64,000 bases of DNA from Lactuca virosa. Its lineage: Eukaryota > Streptophyta > Magnoliopsida > Asterales > Asteraceae. Under the pieces are notes generated by a model that saw only the letters and a program-made list of their open reading frames with translations, made no database searches and had not been told where the DNA came from. Both the position numbers and the translations under genes were made by a program. Every line of letters starts with the position of its first letter. Position 1 is the first letter of the stretch. Location: positions 242,897,019 through 242,961,018 of the forward strand of contig CAKMRJ010005523.1 of the NCBI GenBank assembly GCA_928212115.1, given 5' to 3'. Positions 34,912-44,214 of this stretch are shown here, piece after piece.

Positions 34912-34994
34912 ACTCGTCGAGTGCACGAACCAACTCGGCGAGTTGGATGCATTTTGTCTTGGACTCGTCGAGTCCATCAGTGAACTCGGCGAGT
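34912..34994. repeat. four ACTCGNCGAGT palindromes
   Basis: Copies at 34912-34922 (T), 34933-34943 (G), 34963-34973 (T) and 34984-34994 (G), with start-to-start spacing 21, 30 and 21 bp. From memory, this motif is very common in lettuce repeats, which supports the Lactuca assignment. Confidence 0.85.
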
Positions 34995-35064
34995 CCACTG
35001 TCCCAGCAGCAAAAAAACTTCGATTTTAAGCAGTTTGCATCAAGTATTAGTGAAAACAAGCCTA

Positions 35065-35077
35065 GGCTCTGATACCA
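35065..35077 (-). promoter_or_regulatory. copia-C primer-binding site
   Basis: Reads TGGTATCAGAGCC on the minus strand, one base from the 5' LTR; initiator tRNA-Met type. Confidence 0.85.
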
Positions 35078-35078
35078 C

Positions 35079-35858
35079 TGATGGGTTTTGAGCATTCTAA
35101 CACTCCTATGGTGTACATGCAACCCTAAATACCTTGGATCTATGTTTTCTCTATTATACATGCAAATATCAATTTTCCAAGGTATTGTTCTAACTAGCAT
35201 AATATAAAGTACATATAACATAAAATCTAGTAGAATTACATACCTCTTGTTTGGTGCTTGATTCCATGGAGCTCAAGAGCCTAGTTCCCCAAGTGTGACA
35301 CCTCAAATGGTTCACACAACACCATGAACATTTGGAATAACCATGAGAGAAGATATTAGTCTTATATCTCTATGAAATCGGCTTGCCCTCTATGTAATAC
35401 ACTAGTGCCAATTTCACCAACAATGGGGTCTTTATATAGTGTGCACATTAGGGTTACACCATGTAACCCATGACTTAACCCATTCCTTATGCTCCATGGG
35501 TTTTAACCTCCATGGAGTATCCATGGGCCACCACATGGGTTAAACCCAACATAAGGAATCATGGATCATGAGCCCACATATATAAGAATCTATGATTTAC
35601 ACAATCAATCCCCATATATTTATTTAGTCTCTTTTGATCACTAAATTAATTCCAAATTAATTCTAGATCAACACTAATTAAATAATATGATTTCATATTA
35701 ATATATTAGAACTTATAATATATTAATATGTCACAAATATCTTCTTCTCATTAAAAGGTCTATCCAATTATTCTGATGCCATGCAACCCAAATGGACCAT
35801 GCCGGGTCGGGTCAAGTATATACCAATTATAGTTATGGACTTAGACACTAATCCAACA
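35079..35858 (-). repeat. copia-C 5' LTR
   Basis: 780 bp, near-identical to 28037-28816. Drives minus-strand transcription toward the interior. Confidence 0.95.
35431..35438 (-). promoter_or_regulatory. TATA box of copia-C 5' LTR
   Basis: TATATAAA on the minus strand. The splice-donor-like GTATGT is at 35243-35238, about 195 nt downstream. Confidence 0.6.
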
Positions 35859-35863
35859 ACCCT

Positions 35864-36264
35864 TTTCTTTGGAGTAAAAACAAATAGCCTCTTTTGGGCC
35901 GGTGTTAGGAGCTATCTTAGAGTTGGTTTTTCTCTTAAGACCTTTATTGGAGGGTCCAACCTTGGCCTTACCCTTAGGATGAGAAAACTTCATCTTCTTG
36001 TCAGCACCACAATGCCTTATAGCCAAGACAAAAACAGTAGGGTTGGAGCCTTTTGCTTTAGTCATACTCAATTCGGCAGTTTTCAACATGCCATGAAGCT
36101 CCATTAGTGTATTGTCGAGATTTTTCATATTATAATTTATGATGAATTGATGATACTAACTAGAAAGCAAGTCCAAGACCATATAAATGGCCAATTCCTT
36201 TAAAAATTCGACACCCAAGTTCCCTAGTCTGTCAATTTACGACTTCCTTTCTGAACGTGCGTGC
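35864..36264 (-). pseudogene. copia-B gag middle part
   Basis: The minus-strand frame 36128-35864 encodes the Gag stretch leading into the zinc knuckle: a Lys-rich SHPKGKAKVGPSNKGLKRKT segment, then NTGPKEAICFYSKEKG, where the second knuckle Cys is Ser. The knuckle is cut by copia-C and resumes at 28031. To the right the segment ends at the Tekay-A insertion and resumes at 47501. Confidence 0.8.
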
Positions 36265-36269
36265 ACACA

Positions 36270-38087
36270 TGTGACAACCGTCAAATTATGGTCTAGTCAA
36301 AGTCAAATAAAGTCAACAAGTCAAACCCGTCAACTCTACTAACTCTTGTATACTAGGGTTGACTTTATGAAATTACTGTACAACTCACTATTTTAATAAG
36401 AAATCATCACTTGAAAAGTTTGTATTTTTAGATTTCTTGAACCCTAATCGGGGTAAGTGAGGTAGCAAAGCGATAAAACACTATTACATACCCTTCGGGG
36501 GTGTGTAAGACTCTTAAACATGGCTAAACGGGGTTTGCGGACCTTGCGTTTCAAAGCCAAACACTCAAAAAGGCCACAAAAAGGAATCTCTCCCAAATCT
36601 CTCCAAGTATGTCAAATCTCTCCCAAATCTCTCCAAGTATGCCAAATCTCTCCAAGTATGTCAAATCTCTCCCAAATCTCTCCAAGTATGCCAAATCTCT
36701 CCAAGTATGTCAAATCTCTCCCAAATCTCTCCAAGTATGCCAAATCTCTCCAAGTATCTCAAATCTCTCCTAAATCTCTCCAAGTATGCCAAATCTCTCA
36801 AAGTATCTCAAATCTCTCCCAAATCTCTCCAAGTATGCCAAATCTCTCCAACTATGTCAAATCACTCCAAGTATGTCAAATATCTCCCAAATCTCTCTCA
36901 AAACCTCTTTTGATTTTTTTGTAATCATTTGGGGCATCCCGACACTTGACTTGGTGAAAAACCATTTGAAACGGGATGATACCTTGGAAAATAGCCTTTT
37001 AGGGCCGAAGCCTCTCTATTGGAACCAAACCCTCCTTGAGCCGAAGCTCCAAGGACCAAATCCGAAGGCCTCTTAAGGAACCGCAGCCATAGGACCGGAA
37101 CGGCTGAGGACCGGAACTGCTGAGGACCGAGGCGGATGAAGACCGAAGCTTGAACCGAACCCGAAACTGGAGCACCGCATCTGACCTTCAGCTGCGGTCC
37201 CTTCTGATGAGTCTGCCTGCGGTACCTGCTCGGACCGAAGTTCCTCCCCCTCGGTTCCAATGCACCAACCAAACCATCCCTGCGGTTCTAAGGCTGCTAA
37301 GACCGGAACCTCGCCCCTGACTGCGGATTTTCCCATTTTCCACCCCGTTTTCGACCACGACTCCGTTTTAAGCCCGTTTTTAATTATTTTAACGAGGGAT
37401 TTTCACCTAAACTTATATTTTGGCATATAAGACCCCATATATTCATAAATTAAGCATATTTTTAGGGAAATCCTTATTTAAGAATAAAAATCTATTAAGT
37501 TAGATCTTGTGGTGGAGTGTTGACTTTGCCTTAGTGTATGACACAAGCAACCATCCCATGCCCACTCCATGACCAACCATTGTCCTTCCACCATACCTAG
37601 TTACTTCCATCGTCCTTCCCATCATTTTCTTCCAGCCATACACTTGAACAAAAGGTAGAATCATTATCTCTCCTCTCTCATTTCTCTCATTTTCACCAAA
37701 GAACAAACACCTTTCTCTCTCACTTCTCTCTCTCTCAAATTCGAGATTCAAGGGCTGATCATCAAGTTTTCTTTCACTTTTGGTAAGTGATATTATCCTC
37801 CTTATGATTATTTCACTTCCTTCTACCCAAATCATAGATTACTTACACAAATTCCATCACATTTGTGTTAGAACCTTCAAGGCATCTTCTAAGTGTTCTT
37901 GAGTTGAACACTTCCTTTTCTTCAACATCCATCCACTAAGAACACACAAGGTGAGTTCATACCCCTATCTTTTCATGTTTTTCTTAAGTTTTAAGGGGGG
38001 GGGGGAATACAAGTTAAAACACCAAGAACACAACTAAACTCATTTAACAGCCTTCATCAGAAAAGTTTAACTCCATTCACGGACTGT
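36270..38087 (+). repeat. Tekay-A 5' LTR, truncated
   Basis: Starts TGTGACAACCG and matches 44215-46043 with a few substitutions and a rearranged minisatellite. Homology stops at CGGACTGT (38087), so the last ~1.45 kb of the LTR and the PBS are missing. Confidence 0.9.
36585..36910. repeat. LTR minisatellite, copy in 5' LTR
   Basis: About a dozen units of a ~19-bp word AAATCTCTCCAAGTATGYC, some with an extra CCCAAATCTCT. Because the repeat lacks stops, it creates false frames rich in PNLSKYAKS/KSLQVCQIS on + and ERFGILGEIW on -. Confidence 0.9.
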
Positions 38088-38288
38088 ATCTGTCCGAGAA
38101 GTGACTTGCATGTATTAGGGGATAGTCGTAGTGGACAACAAATATGACAACCTAACATCACCCTATAATGAATACGCTAAGAACCAAACATAACATTTAA
38201 AAATACTATAGGAGTATTTTGTAAATTTATAACTCGACATTTTAGATTCATTTCATATCTCTTACACCCCTATTCTCGTACAGACAAC
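38088..38288 (+). other. Tekay-A internal leader, 5' part deleted
   Basis: About 200 bp between the broken LTR and the first ORF. No TGGTATCAGAGC-like site is present. Confidence 0.6.
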
Positions 38289-38975
38289 ATGGCGGGATTC
38301 CATCTACCTGGAGACCCTTACTTCCCTAATAAGGGAAACGCTGGATGGCTCGAGGCAGAACCCGAGGAAATGATCAAAGAGGATCCTGAGGAAGACCCCG
38401 AAGAGGTTGAGGAAGAAGAGGAACCCGAGGAGGAAGAGGAAATGGAGGACGACGAAAAAGAAGAAGAAGAAGAGCCAGAGGAGGAGGTCATCAACCCTCC
38501 TTACATCGCCAGGGTGCCTGCAAACCGTTTTGGCTATAACGGGCCCGAGCCCCGTTGGGCAACAGTGATCGAGCGATGGGGCCGTCAACAACGACAACGA
38601 TCACCATTTGGTGATCAACGGGGTTACTACGACCTTAGTCATGGGGGACCGGCTGATAGAGCCCTCCCAGTCGTGATCCAACAGATCACGAACCTTGGAG
38701 ACCAGAATTGGGAAGTGGCAAATCAGGTTCGGGATCTCAACGCTATTGTAGACGCCTCGGATGCTCGTACCAGGGACTTGTAAAGAGACTTCTACCCCAT
38801 TGACCAACTCATCGAGGACCTTACCACCGCTCGGGCGGAGGTAAGGGAGTACCAGATAAGGCACGCACCTCTCGAGGAGAGAGTAATCGCGGCCGAACGC
38901 CGGATTGCAGAGCTTCAGGGAGCCTCGACCTCATCTCAAGGCCACAATGGACCAGATGCCACCCGCCACGAGTAG
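38289..38975 (+). pseudogene. Tekay-A extra ORF upstream of gag (acidic, coiled-coil), one internal stop
   Basis: A frame starting MAGFHLPGDPYFPN runs 164 codons to TAA at 38781-38783. The same frame then continues for 63 more codons to TAG at 38973-38975. Residues about 28-70 are a dense Glu/Asp tract; the part after the stop has heptad-like spacing (LIEDLTTARAEVREYQIRHA) suggesting a coiled coil. It lies between the LTR and gag, where most chromoviruses have only a leader. I do not recognise the protein. The composition suggests a small structured protein, but its function is unknown and this copy is interrupted. Confidence 0.6.
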
Positions 38976-39646
38976 TGCTTACACTACTCACATTTTGTTA
39001 TAAACTAGGATTTTGAGTATGCGTTGGTGCTACTCTTTTTGCATGTAAGCTAACCCTACGATTAAGTGATTACACTACTCAAGGGGCTATGTTATGCCAA
39101 AGTTTTCCGTTACATTAATGTAGACCTGCTTAAAGGTCAAATTCTCCTAAACAATATGTATCAAATTATATCAATGAAATTGGCATGTAATTTATTTCAT
39201 TGCGATCTTTCTTTTTATGATAAATCTCATAGCATGACAGTGCAAACAATTTGCTTTCAGTGTTTCTGAGATTTTTAATGTGCACCTCCTGGTTAGTTGT
39301 AATTTTGAGACAATCGACTTAGAAATGGTGAGTCCGCCTTAGGTCCTGCTCCTTGTTTGGTTGCGGGCCTAGGATAGACTTATTAAGTTCAACGGCCTAT
39401 TGGACCATAATCACAAATAACTGGTGTGCATCGAGTGATCATAGGAAAGGGCTAGGCATGACCAAAGATTACAGAATTACATTTGAGTCACTACTAAATT
39501 CGGGGAGTTCGAGCGCAAGAACTTTCTTCATAAATCATTTCTGAATGTTTTAAGTCGAGACATATAACAAATAATCAAATTCAATAAACTCTGACTTACA
39601 ATTGAAGACTTACCGATTTTTCGTCCTTATAACTTTTGACAGAACT
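38976..39646 (+). other. Tekay-A spacer between extra ORF and gag
   Basis: About 670 bp with no convincing frame. Confidence 0.5.
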
Positions 39647-40780
39647 ATGCCGCCAAGGAAAAGACCCAGACCTTCCGGCAGCACAGCACCACCTCCTCCG
39701 CCGCTACCTCCACAGTTTGATTCCGTGATGTGCCGGGCTGCAGTAACAACAGCCGTGGCGGCCGCAATGTCGCAGATAGGGACAAACGGCGCTGGTGGTT
39801 CTAGATCGGGTGCTACGCACTCTAACCACGGGGACAGTACAGGGCGTACAAAAGAGTGTTCTTACAAAGACTTCACGAATGGCAAACCTGATTTTTTTAA
39901 TGGAAGCGGGGGAGTGGTCACGCTAATGCAATGGTTCGAGAGGACAGAAGCAGTTTTCGAAATCTGTGCTTGCCCCGAAGCAAGCAAAGTCAAGTATGCG
40001 GCATTCACCTTCACCGGTAAAGCTCTCACTTGGTGGAATGGCCGAGTTAAGTCACTTACTCCTGCAGTGGCTAACTCTATCAGCTGGGAGGACTTGAAAG
40101 CTTTGATGCTAAAGGAGTATTGCCCGAGGGGCGAAGTGAAAAAACTTGAAGAAGAACTTTGGAACCTCAAGATGTCGGGCACAAACCTTGAAAATTATAC
40201 TACCCGATTCAATGACCTCGCACTCCTCTGCCCAACAATGGTTACTCCAGAAGAGAAGAAGGTGGAACGATACCTCTGGGGGCTATCATCCCATATTCAA
40301 GATAGTGCGCTGGCCTCGAAACCCACTACTTTTGACAGTGCCAAGGAATTGGCACAACAACTTATCGATCATACTACCACCCATGATCAAGCTAAGGGGG
40401 GACCAATAAAAGAAAATTCTGGAACAACAAAAAGAAACAGTCGGTGCCAGACTCCTCCAAAAAGCAACAGACAGTTGCTGTCCGTGCTGCCACTACTCCT
40501 GCCACTCCAGCACCACCGAGGCAATATGCTGGAAACCTTCCCAAGTGCAACAAGTGTAATTTCCACCACACCGGTGCTTTTCGGGAAATGCACTGCAAAA
40601 ATTGCAACAAGAAGGGGCATACCACTCGCTTCTATAAGGCGCCAGCCCAACCAATCACTCAAGTCGCCAATACGGGGGCAAGTCAAGCCTGTTACGGCTG
40701 CGGGGAGACAGGACATTTCAAAAGAAACTGCCCAAAAGCACAAACCCCTAATGCTGGTGGCGTGGGGAGAGTCCTGGTTA
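39647..40780 (+). pseudogene. Tekay-A gag pseudogene
   Basis: The start is taken at 39647 (MPPRKRPRPSG) rather than the in-frame ATG 45 bases upstream. A Pro-rich N-terminus is followed by a retrotransposon Gag core (DFTNGKPDFFNGSGGVVTL; KVKYAAFTFTGKALTWWNGR) at about residues 75-250. A frameshift in the G-run near 40398-40403 moves the reading into another frame. That frame carries Cys-rich knuckles at about 40540-40625 and a CCHC knuckle at about 40690-40731 (CYGCGETGHFKRNC). Gag builds the particle and binds RNA. Confidence 0.85.
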
Positions 40781-42180
40781 TAGGACATGGAGAAGCAATC
40801 AAGGACCCCACGGTGGTTACTGGTACGTTTCTTCTCAATAACTCATATGCATGCATACTCTTCGATAGTGGAGCGGAGAGGAGTTTTGTGAGCCATCAAT
40901 TCAAACATTTACTTAAACAAGATCCCCAATTACTAAAAGACACATACATCGTAGAAATGGCTAACGGAAAGGCAGAGCGCGCTAGCGATATATACTCAGG
41001 GTGTACCCTCACTCTAGATAATCATTCATTTAAAATCGACCTAATGACGGTAACAATAAAAAGTTTCGACATAATCATCGGTATGGATTGGTTAAGTTCT
41101 CATCGTGCCGACATTCTATGTTACGAAAGGGTCGTTCGCCTCAATCTGCCAAGTGGCGAAACCCTTCTCGTCTACGGTGATAAACCCAATGCAAACTTAC
41201 AAATCATCTCTTGCGTCAAGGCTCAAAAGTATCTCCGAAAGGAATACCACGCCTTCTTAGCCCACATAGTAGATAAGAAAAAAGAGATGAAGGATATCAA
41301 AGACATTCCAGAAGTGTGCAACTTTCCCGACGTATTTCCTGAAGACCTTCCAGGCGTACCCCTCGCACGGCAAGTCGAATTCCGAATCGCCTTGGTCCCC
41401 GGAGCTACCCCAGTAGCCAAAGCTCCATACCGCCTAGCGCCGGCAGAAATGCAAGAATTGTCCAGTCAATTGAACGAGCTGTTAAGCAAAGGGTTCATCA
41501 GGCCGAGCTTTTCACCTTGGGGAGCACCGATCCTGTTTGTGAAGAAGAAGGACGAATCTTTTCGCATGTGCATCGACTACCGCGAGTTAAATAAGCTTAC
41601 CATCAAAAACCGATACCCTCTACCCCGAATCGACGACCTCTTCGACCAACTTCAATTAGCAAGCTACTTTTCAAAAATCGGTCTGAGGTCGGGTTACCAT
41701 CAGCTACGAGTTCAAGAAGAAGATATCCCCAAGACAACCTTCAGAACTCGCTATGGGCACTACGAGTTTGTAGTGATGCCCTTCGGGTTAACCAACGCAC
41801 CTGCGGTATTCATGGACCTGATGAATCGAGTGTGTCAACCCTACTTAGACAAGTTCGTGACCATGTTCATCGACGACATTTTGGCCTACTCACGAAGCAA
41901 GGAAGAGCATCGCCAACACCTACGACAAGTGCTAGAGACGTTGAGAGCTGAGAAGCTTTATGCTAAATTCTCTAAGTGCGAATTCTGGATCCGAGAAGTG
42001 GATTTCTTTGGCCACGTGGTCAGTGAGAGAGGGATACACGTGGACCCTTTCCAAAATCAAGGAAAGCGAGAACTGGTCAGCACCTACAACACCTACGGAA
42101 ATCCGACAATTCTTAGGGCTTGCTGGATACTACCGAAGATTCATCCAAAACTTCTCCAAGATCGCTAAACCACTCACCAC
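40781..42180 (+). pseudogene. Tekay-A protease and reverse transcriptase
   Basis: This frame is open from the zinc knuckles to 42168. The protease active site LFDSGAERSFVSHQF is at about 40858-40900. RT begins near 41400, with YRELNKLTIKNRYPLPRIDD at about 41580 and the catalytic FIDDILAYS at about 41868-41892. A frameshift near 42045-42060 moves the frame to one that ends in a stop at 42197-42199, carrying the RT end EIRQFLGLAGYYRRFIQNF. A further one-base shift near 42193 leads into RNase H. Confidence 0.87.
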
Positions 42181-42189
42181 CTTGACTCA

Positions 42190-44160
42190 AAAGGTGTGAT
42201 GTTTAAATGGGAAGATAAACAAGAAGCTGCCTTCCAAACGTTAAAACAAGCCCTATGCAGCGCACCAATCCTGTCTCTGCCAGAAGGAACCGAAGACTGT
42301 GTAGTCTACTGCGACGCATCAAAACAGGGGCTTGGGTGTGTTTTAATGCAGCGAGGAAAGGTCATTGCCTACGCATCGAGGCAATTGAAAACGCACGAGG
42401 TTAACTACGCCACACATGACCTCGAATTGGGAGCAGTAGTGTTCACCCTAAAGATCTGGAGGCACTACCTTTACGGAACAAAGTGTACTGTATTTACCGA
42501 TCACAAGAGCCTTCAGCACATTCTCAACCAAAAGGAGCTCAACATGAGGCAGAGACGATGGGTAGAACTACTGAACGATTACGAGTATGAGATTCGTTAT
42601 CACCAAGGTAAGGCAAACGTAGTAGCAGATGCCTTAGGTCGAAAGGAATACTCGGGGCGCCGAGTAAAGTCACTAACGATGACAATCCATTCACAACTGT
42701 CTACTCAAATCAAAGAGGCTCAGTTGGAGGCATTGCAACCGGAAAATGTGACGGGTGAGGCATTAAGAGGAATGGATAAAAACCTAGAAGTCAAAGATGA
42801 CGGAGTTCGTTACCTCATGAACCGAATCTGGACACCGAAGTTTGGTGGTTTCCGAGACGTCATCATGAACGAAGCACACAAGACTCGATACTCCATCCAC
42901 CCAGGTTCAGATAAGATGTATATGGATCTCAAAAAGTTGTACTGGTGGCCAAACATGAAAGCCGAAATTGCTACCTATGTAGGCAAGTGTTTGACTTGCG
43001 CCAAGGTCAAAGTAGAATATCAGAAACCCTCAGGACTTCTACAACAACCTGATATACCTGAGTGGAAGTGGGAACGGATAACCATGGACTTCATAACCAA
43101 GCTACCCAAGACCACGGGCGGGCTTGATACCATATGGGTAGTCGTAGACAGATTGACCAAATCGGCGCACTTCCTACCGATAAAAGAAACCGACAAGATG
43201 GAGAAACTGACTAGGACGTACATCAAAGAAGTTGTACGACTGCATGGCGTGCCAAAATCCATTATCTCAGACAGGGATAGTCGATTTACCTCGCGATTCT
43301 GGCAATCACTTCAGAAGTCCTTGGGAACTAGGCTGGACATGAGTACAGCCTATCACCCACAAACCGACGGGCAAAGTGAGCGGACCATTCAGACGCTAGA
43401 AGACATGCTTAGAGCGTGTGTGATAGACTTTGGTAAATCTTGGGATATCCATTTACCACTTGTCGAATTCTCGTACAATAACAGTTATCACACTAGCATC
43501 AAGGTTGCACCATTTGAAGCCCTCTATGGCCGCAAGTGCAGGTCACCTCTGTGCTGGGCTGAAGTGGGTGACACGCAACTAGCTAAGGGACAAGTCCCTA
43601 ATAGCACCCTCACTGGCCCGGAAATAATAAGGGAAACTACAGAGAAGATAGTTCAAATCTGAGAACGGTTAAAAGCTTCTAGAGACAGACAGAAAAGTTA
43701 CGCGAATAACAGACGAAAGCCCTTGGAATTCCAGGTTGGGGATCGCGTGCTATTAAAGGTCTCACCCTGGAAGGGTTTAATACGTTTCGGCAAACGAGGA
43801 AAACTGAACCCTAGATACATCGGACCATTCGAGATCCTCGCTAGGATTGGCCCAGTAGCTTACAAGCTTCGCCTACCACAGGAACTTAATAACGTACATC
43901 CTACCTTCCACGTATCGAACTTAAAGAAATGTCTATCCGACGAGACCCTCGTGATACCTCTCGATGAAATTGAAATCAACGAGAGTCTCCACTTCGTGGA
44001 AGAACCGGTAGAAATCATGGATTGAGAGATCAAAAGAGCAAAGCAAAGTCGTATCCCCATTGTGAAGGTCCGCTGGAATGCTAAACGAGGACCCGAATTC
44101 ACCTGGGAACGCGAGGATATGATGAAACAAAAGTATCCACATCTCTTCCCAAATTCTTGA
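42190..44160 (+). pseudogene. Tekay-A RNase H, integrase and chromodomain-like tail
   Basis: The frame 42196-43662 has RNase H motifs (VYCDASKQGLGCVL at about 42303; TDHKSLQHIL at about 42498). The integrase HHCC zinc domain follows (HKTRYSIHPG to CLTCAK, about 42877-43005). The DDE core has Asp in TMDFITK (about 43084), Asp in ISDRDSRF (about 43264) and Glu in DGQSERTIQTLED (about 43369). A TGA at 43660-43662 interrupts it. The next frame has the GPY/F-like module (NPRYIGPFEILARIGPVAYK). A second TGA at 44023-44025 precedes the chromodomain-like tail, which ends at about 44160. Confidence 0.87.
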
Positions 44161-44198
44161 AGTTCCAGTCAAAAAGCAAATTTCGGGACGAAATTCCT

Positions 44199-44214
44199 TC
44201 TAACGGGGGGATGA
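44199..44214 (+). promoter_or_regulatory. Tekay-A polypurine tract region
   Basis: TAACGGGGGGATGA just before the 3' LTR start. Confidence 0.7.

Larger units (their letters stand above)
33181..35064 (-). other. copia-C long 5' leader
   Basis: About 1.9 kb between the PBS and the gag remnant without coding potential. From 5' to 3' (right to left) it holds four ACTCGNCGAGT palindromes (34912-34994), four hairpins (34201-34630) and two copies of GGTTAACCACACACGCTCC (33535-33553, 33615-33633). The last motif also occurs in the copia-B leader. An unusually long, structured leader may carry packaging or dimerisation signals. Confidence 0.7.
28037..35858 (-). mobile_element. copia-C: young copia element with eroded coding region
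   Basis: Two 780-bp LTRs, a PBS, a PPT and a perfect 5-bp target duplication ACCCT (28032-28036, 35859-35863) define a complete minus-strand element of 7822 bp. Only two LTR differences were seen by eye. The 6.26-kb interior has no long sense frame: gag and pol survive as short fragments. Young LTRs with a wrecked interior suggest that the copy was mobilised by proteins from another element. It inserted within the zinc-knuckle codons of the copia-B gag. Confidence 0.93.

Noticed and set aside
36520..37076. Long overlapping frames encoding PNLSKYAKS/KSLQVCQIS repeats
   Set aside because: They are translations of the LTR minisatellite in several frames at once; the same happens at 44465-44947.
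36925..37336. Antisense Gly/Arg/Pro-rich frames in the Tekay-A LTR
   Set aside because: They come from a GC-rich GACCGGAAC-type repeat. They have no domain and are present only because stops are rare in GC-rich sequence.
37500..37835. Identical 111-codon antisense frame in both Tekay-A LTRs (also 45445-45780)
   Set aside because: It is the complement of the CT-rich LTR leader. Identity between the copies only reflects LTR identity. No protein family is recognised.
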